Below, piece after piece: positions 61,525 to 64,000 of a DNA stretch of 64,000 bases. The first letter of the stretch is position 1, and every line of letters starts with the position of its first letter. The notes beneath the pieces are model-generated. The model was not told where the DNA came from, searched no databases, and was given only the letters and a program-made list of their open reading frames with translations. Source of the stretch: Leishmania donovani (lineage: Eukaryota > Euglenozoa > Kinetoplastea > Trypanosomatida > Trypanosomatidae); the NCBI RefSeq assembly GCF_000227135.1, contig NC_018261.1, forward strand, positions 1,658,756-1,722,755, read 5' to 3'. Position numbers and translations under genes: made by a program.

Positions 61525-63691
61525 CATTCCCTGGTGCGCACAGCACACACACACACACACACAGACTGTCCGACATTGCCACCGAGTGGCGCCCTCAGCT
61601 GAAGTGAATTAAGCATTGGGATAGAGTGTGGTATGTCTGTCGGCACAGCGCCGGAGCGCTACGGCAAAGGAGCATACCTGCATGGCATCACGCGGCGCAC
61701 ACGGCGGGACACACAAGAGAGCGAGAGAAAGACAGATACACAGGCCTAGCAGCCAGGCGCACGCGCCAACAGCAGCAGTCCCCACTGGCACACGCTTCGA
61801 GTCTAGCAGTGCGATAAGAGTTTCGAGCTCACCAGAGACGCGTCCCGTCGGAGAGCGACCCCACCACACGAAAGATGCACCAGCGAGGCGGAGCAGCAAC
61901 ACTCACGCACCCGCGCGCTACCCGCAGCAGAGCGCGCACGCACACACCAGCATGCACTCGCGCGCCATCTCCGTCCACAAATATCACCGCTATACGATGG
62001 GCAACGACGTATGAGCAGCGGTTGGGGTGACGTCATACGGCAGCGGCCAGCGCCACACCTAGGCACACGCACACACACACACAGACAAGGCAAGTGCGCC
62101 CTCAGATCGGAGCGAAAGATGAAGTTCAAACGGTGATCGTCAGCGACGCATCGGACGCTAGCAGTAGTAGAGAGGACTTTATCATCATAAACGGTGCAGG
62201 CATACACACACACACACAGCCACAAAGCAGAAAACGCGCGCGCACACACAGACAGGGAAAACCGCAGCTCGGACAGGCCCAGAGCACGGCCCGATCGTTC
62301 TCACGCCGCTTTGGTAGTGCACGTAGCCGAACAGACACTGTCAGCTCACACTGCGTAGCTGACGTTTCGCCGATGTACGTCATGTGCTGCTCACCGAATG
62401 TGCTGCGCAAACACTCCTGGAGGGAGCATTGTCTGAGGCCCTCTGCGTGCCGGGGTAGTTCTGCCAACAAAAGAAGAGAAACGGTTCACTTCTCTACAGC
62501 TGGAGTGTAGCTTTAGCGCACGAACAGGATGAGCAGGTGATCAGAACAGGACAAACTCTTCTAGCCTCAATAGCCGCTTGTGCCCAGGCTATATAGAGAG
62601 AAAGGGTGGGCTACAAACCTGAGAGTCTCCGATGTGCCGAGCAGCATGGATTTGATAGAGTACATCCGTGATGAAAGACGATGAAGCTGGATTGGTGCCG
62701 CGAAACCGAAGGATACACGTGATGTGCGCAGAGAGATAGGAAAAAGTAGAAAGAGAAGGCGAAGCACAGTTGGTAGCAGTGCAAAACACTGGTATTTTCA
62801 CCTTTTCGTTGTTGCTTGCCAGGTCGGTTGCAGGTAGGTTCTGAGGGCATCTCGTGACGTGCGAAACGCCTTTTCTCTCACACTTTTTAATGGCGTGCAC
62901 ACATCCAGGAGCGAACCATTAGACGGCGCTGCCACTGTAGTCCCGACATCCCTGCAGAAAAAAACGACATCGACGATTGTGCGCGCTAGAGGCGAGTCAT
63001 GCATGACGTCACGCAAGCAGACAGTATCAACGGCAGCGTCTTGCTAAAGAAGGCCCCCTCACGATTGCAAGGAGCCTTACGCATTTTCACCTTCGCCATT
63101 GTTCTAAACTTTTAAAGGTCGCTTGGTCAACCGCGAGAACACGCGCGAAAGCGTAAAACAGCCATCACATGTAAAAAAAGGTGGGGAAAGGGGAGGGGAA
63201 TGCATACAAGCATCTGCGCACGACTGTTCATCTCGCCTTTCTCAACAACGAAGCAGCACCCCCCCCCACACACACACACATGCACAGCACAAAGAAGTGA
63301 ATGGGCACGGGAGCTTCGCAGGCTCGAGAGAGATGAGCGAGGGGGAGACTAAAAAATGCATATATATATATATACTGCACTAAGTCGCCGACACACACAC
63401 ACACACACAGGGCTATCGCCCAGTCACGAACATAGCAAAATCCAGGAGAACAGTGAAGCTATTCAAACACCCCACAAAATCGTAACCCGCGGACACAAGC
63501 GGAAAAAAAAACGTTACACCGAAGACATCATCTGCGGCACAGTGCATATATAGGTATATCAACCGACAAGCGCCGCCAACTCACAGCCATGCTTGGAAAT
63601 ACAGCACAAGGTCTTCTCATGTTCACATTGCACGCAGCGGCCAACATACGAATATATATATATATTCACCCCTACCCGAGCACCCACAATT
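61525..63691. other. gene-free region, 2.2 kb
   Basis: No credible gene on either strand. It has (CA)n runs (61545-61562, 62068-62081, 62202-62217, 63265-63280, 63391-63408), (TA)n runs at 63358-63374 and 63651-63665, and low GC relative to the genes. It could be UTR, a strand-switch region or decayed sequence. Confidence 0.55.
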
Positions 63692-63901
63692 ACAGCTCAC
63701 CCGGCCATTGTCGCGCGACGCCCACATCCTGGTCGTCGAGGGCGGGCCGGCTGCAGTTGCACCGGGCCGCGTCCAGGGCCCTGCTCCACGGCAGTGGCGG
63801 GGGTGTCCGTGCCGCGGGTAACACGGTAGGGGGAGGAAAGAGGTGGGTGGCCGGCGTACATGCCGGGTGAGCTCGAGCAGGAAGGCGCCTCAGGCCGCGG
63901 C
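63692..63901. repeat. dispersed 210-bp element R, copy 4
   Basis: Identical by eye to 50132-50341 (offset 13560), and to the partial copies at 49563 and 49817. The flanks differ on both sides (TA-rich on the left here; a new sequence after 63901), so R is a mobile or recombined unit of defined length and not part of one long duplication. There is no target-site duplication that I can see. Bases 63902-64000 continue without a gene. Confidence 0.75.
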
Positions 63902-64000
63902 ATTCCACAATGTGATGCGGCGACCCTCCACATGGGAGTCTGGAGGACCCGACGGCGCAGTTCGGTGATCGGGTGGAGCTCCACACGCCGCGGGCCCGCC

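Noticed and set aside
63358..63665. Regular short repeats considered as CRISPR or origin sequence
   Set aside because: They are simple (TA)n and (CA)n microsatellites. There is no repeat-spacer structure, and the genome is eukaryotic.

Overview
This window reads as nuclear DNA of a trypanosomatid, very probably Leishmania. The genes are intronless and GC-rich, they lie in long same-strand files, and most start codons follow a polypyrimidine tract and an AG, as expected for spliced-leader trans-splicing. Two genes are close to diagnostic: the 341-aa Golgi GDP-mannose transporter LPG2 (44428-45453, minus) and a QDPR / small membrane protein / proteasome beta7 gene array, an arrangement known from Leishmania.

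Region 1 (1-39760, plus strand) is one polycistronic file: alpha-COP; a broken tandem array of a 112-aa single-TM protein and proteasome beta7; a TOR kinase; an SSNA1/DIP13-type coiled coil; RCD1/CNOT9; a three-RRM protein; a TMEM170-like membrane protein; a WD40 protein; a Myb-like (SNAP2-like) protein; a coiled-coil cupin related to acireductone dioxygenase; an unrecognised 555-aa protein; and an 801-aa cyclic-nucleotide-binding-domain protein. A gene-free stretch follows and ends in TTAGGG repeats (39707-39760) whose strand fits a right-hand chromosome end.

Region 2 (40089-42530) begins after a 328-N gap. Its first 329 bp equal 5079-5407, the flank of alpha-COP, and it carries a complete array unit: membrane protein, QDPR, start of beta7. 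I infer that this contig belongs in the 99-N gap at 5408-5506 and was placed beyond the telomere by the assembly.

Region 3 (43167-64000, after a 636-N gap) has genes only on the minus strand: LPG2, a membrane-anchored P-loop kinase, a mitochondrial-type beta-barrel, a PIP5K and the exosome nuclease RRP6. They are separated by long intergenic stretches with a dispersed 210-bp repeat and duplicated contig ends.

Six gaps are exactly 99 N. Five of these are followed by sequence duplicating the left side, so many apparent duplications are unmerged contig overlaps. No CRISPR array, rRNA, tRNA or intact transposon was recognised. The genes are housekeeping (vesicle coat, proteasome, growth signalling, RNA decay, biopterin recycling, glycoconjugate synthesis). 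I see no dedicated new system. The items most worth checking are the array structure, an in-frame beta7/membrane-protein chimera, and a dioxygenase-like protein that has lost metal ligands.
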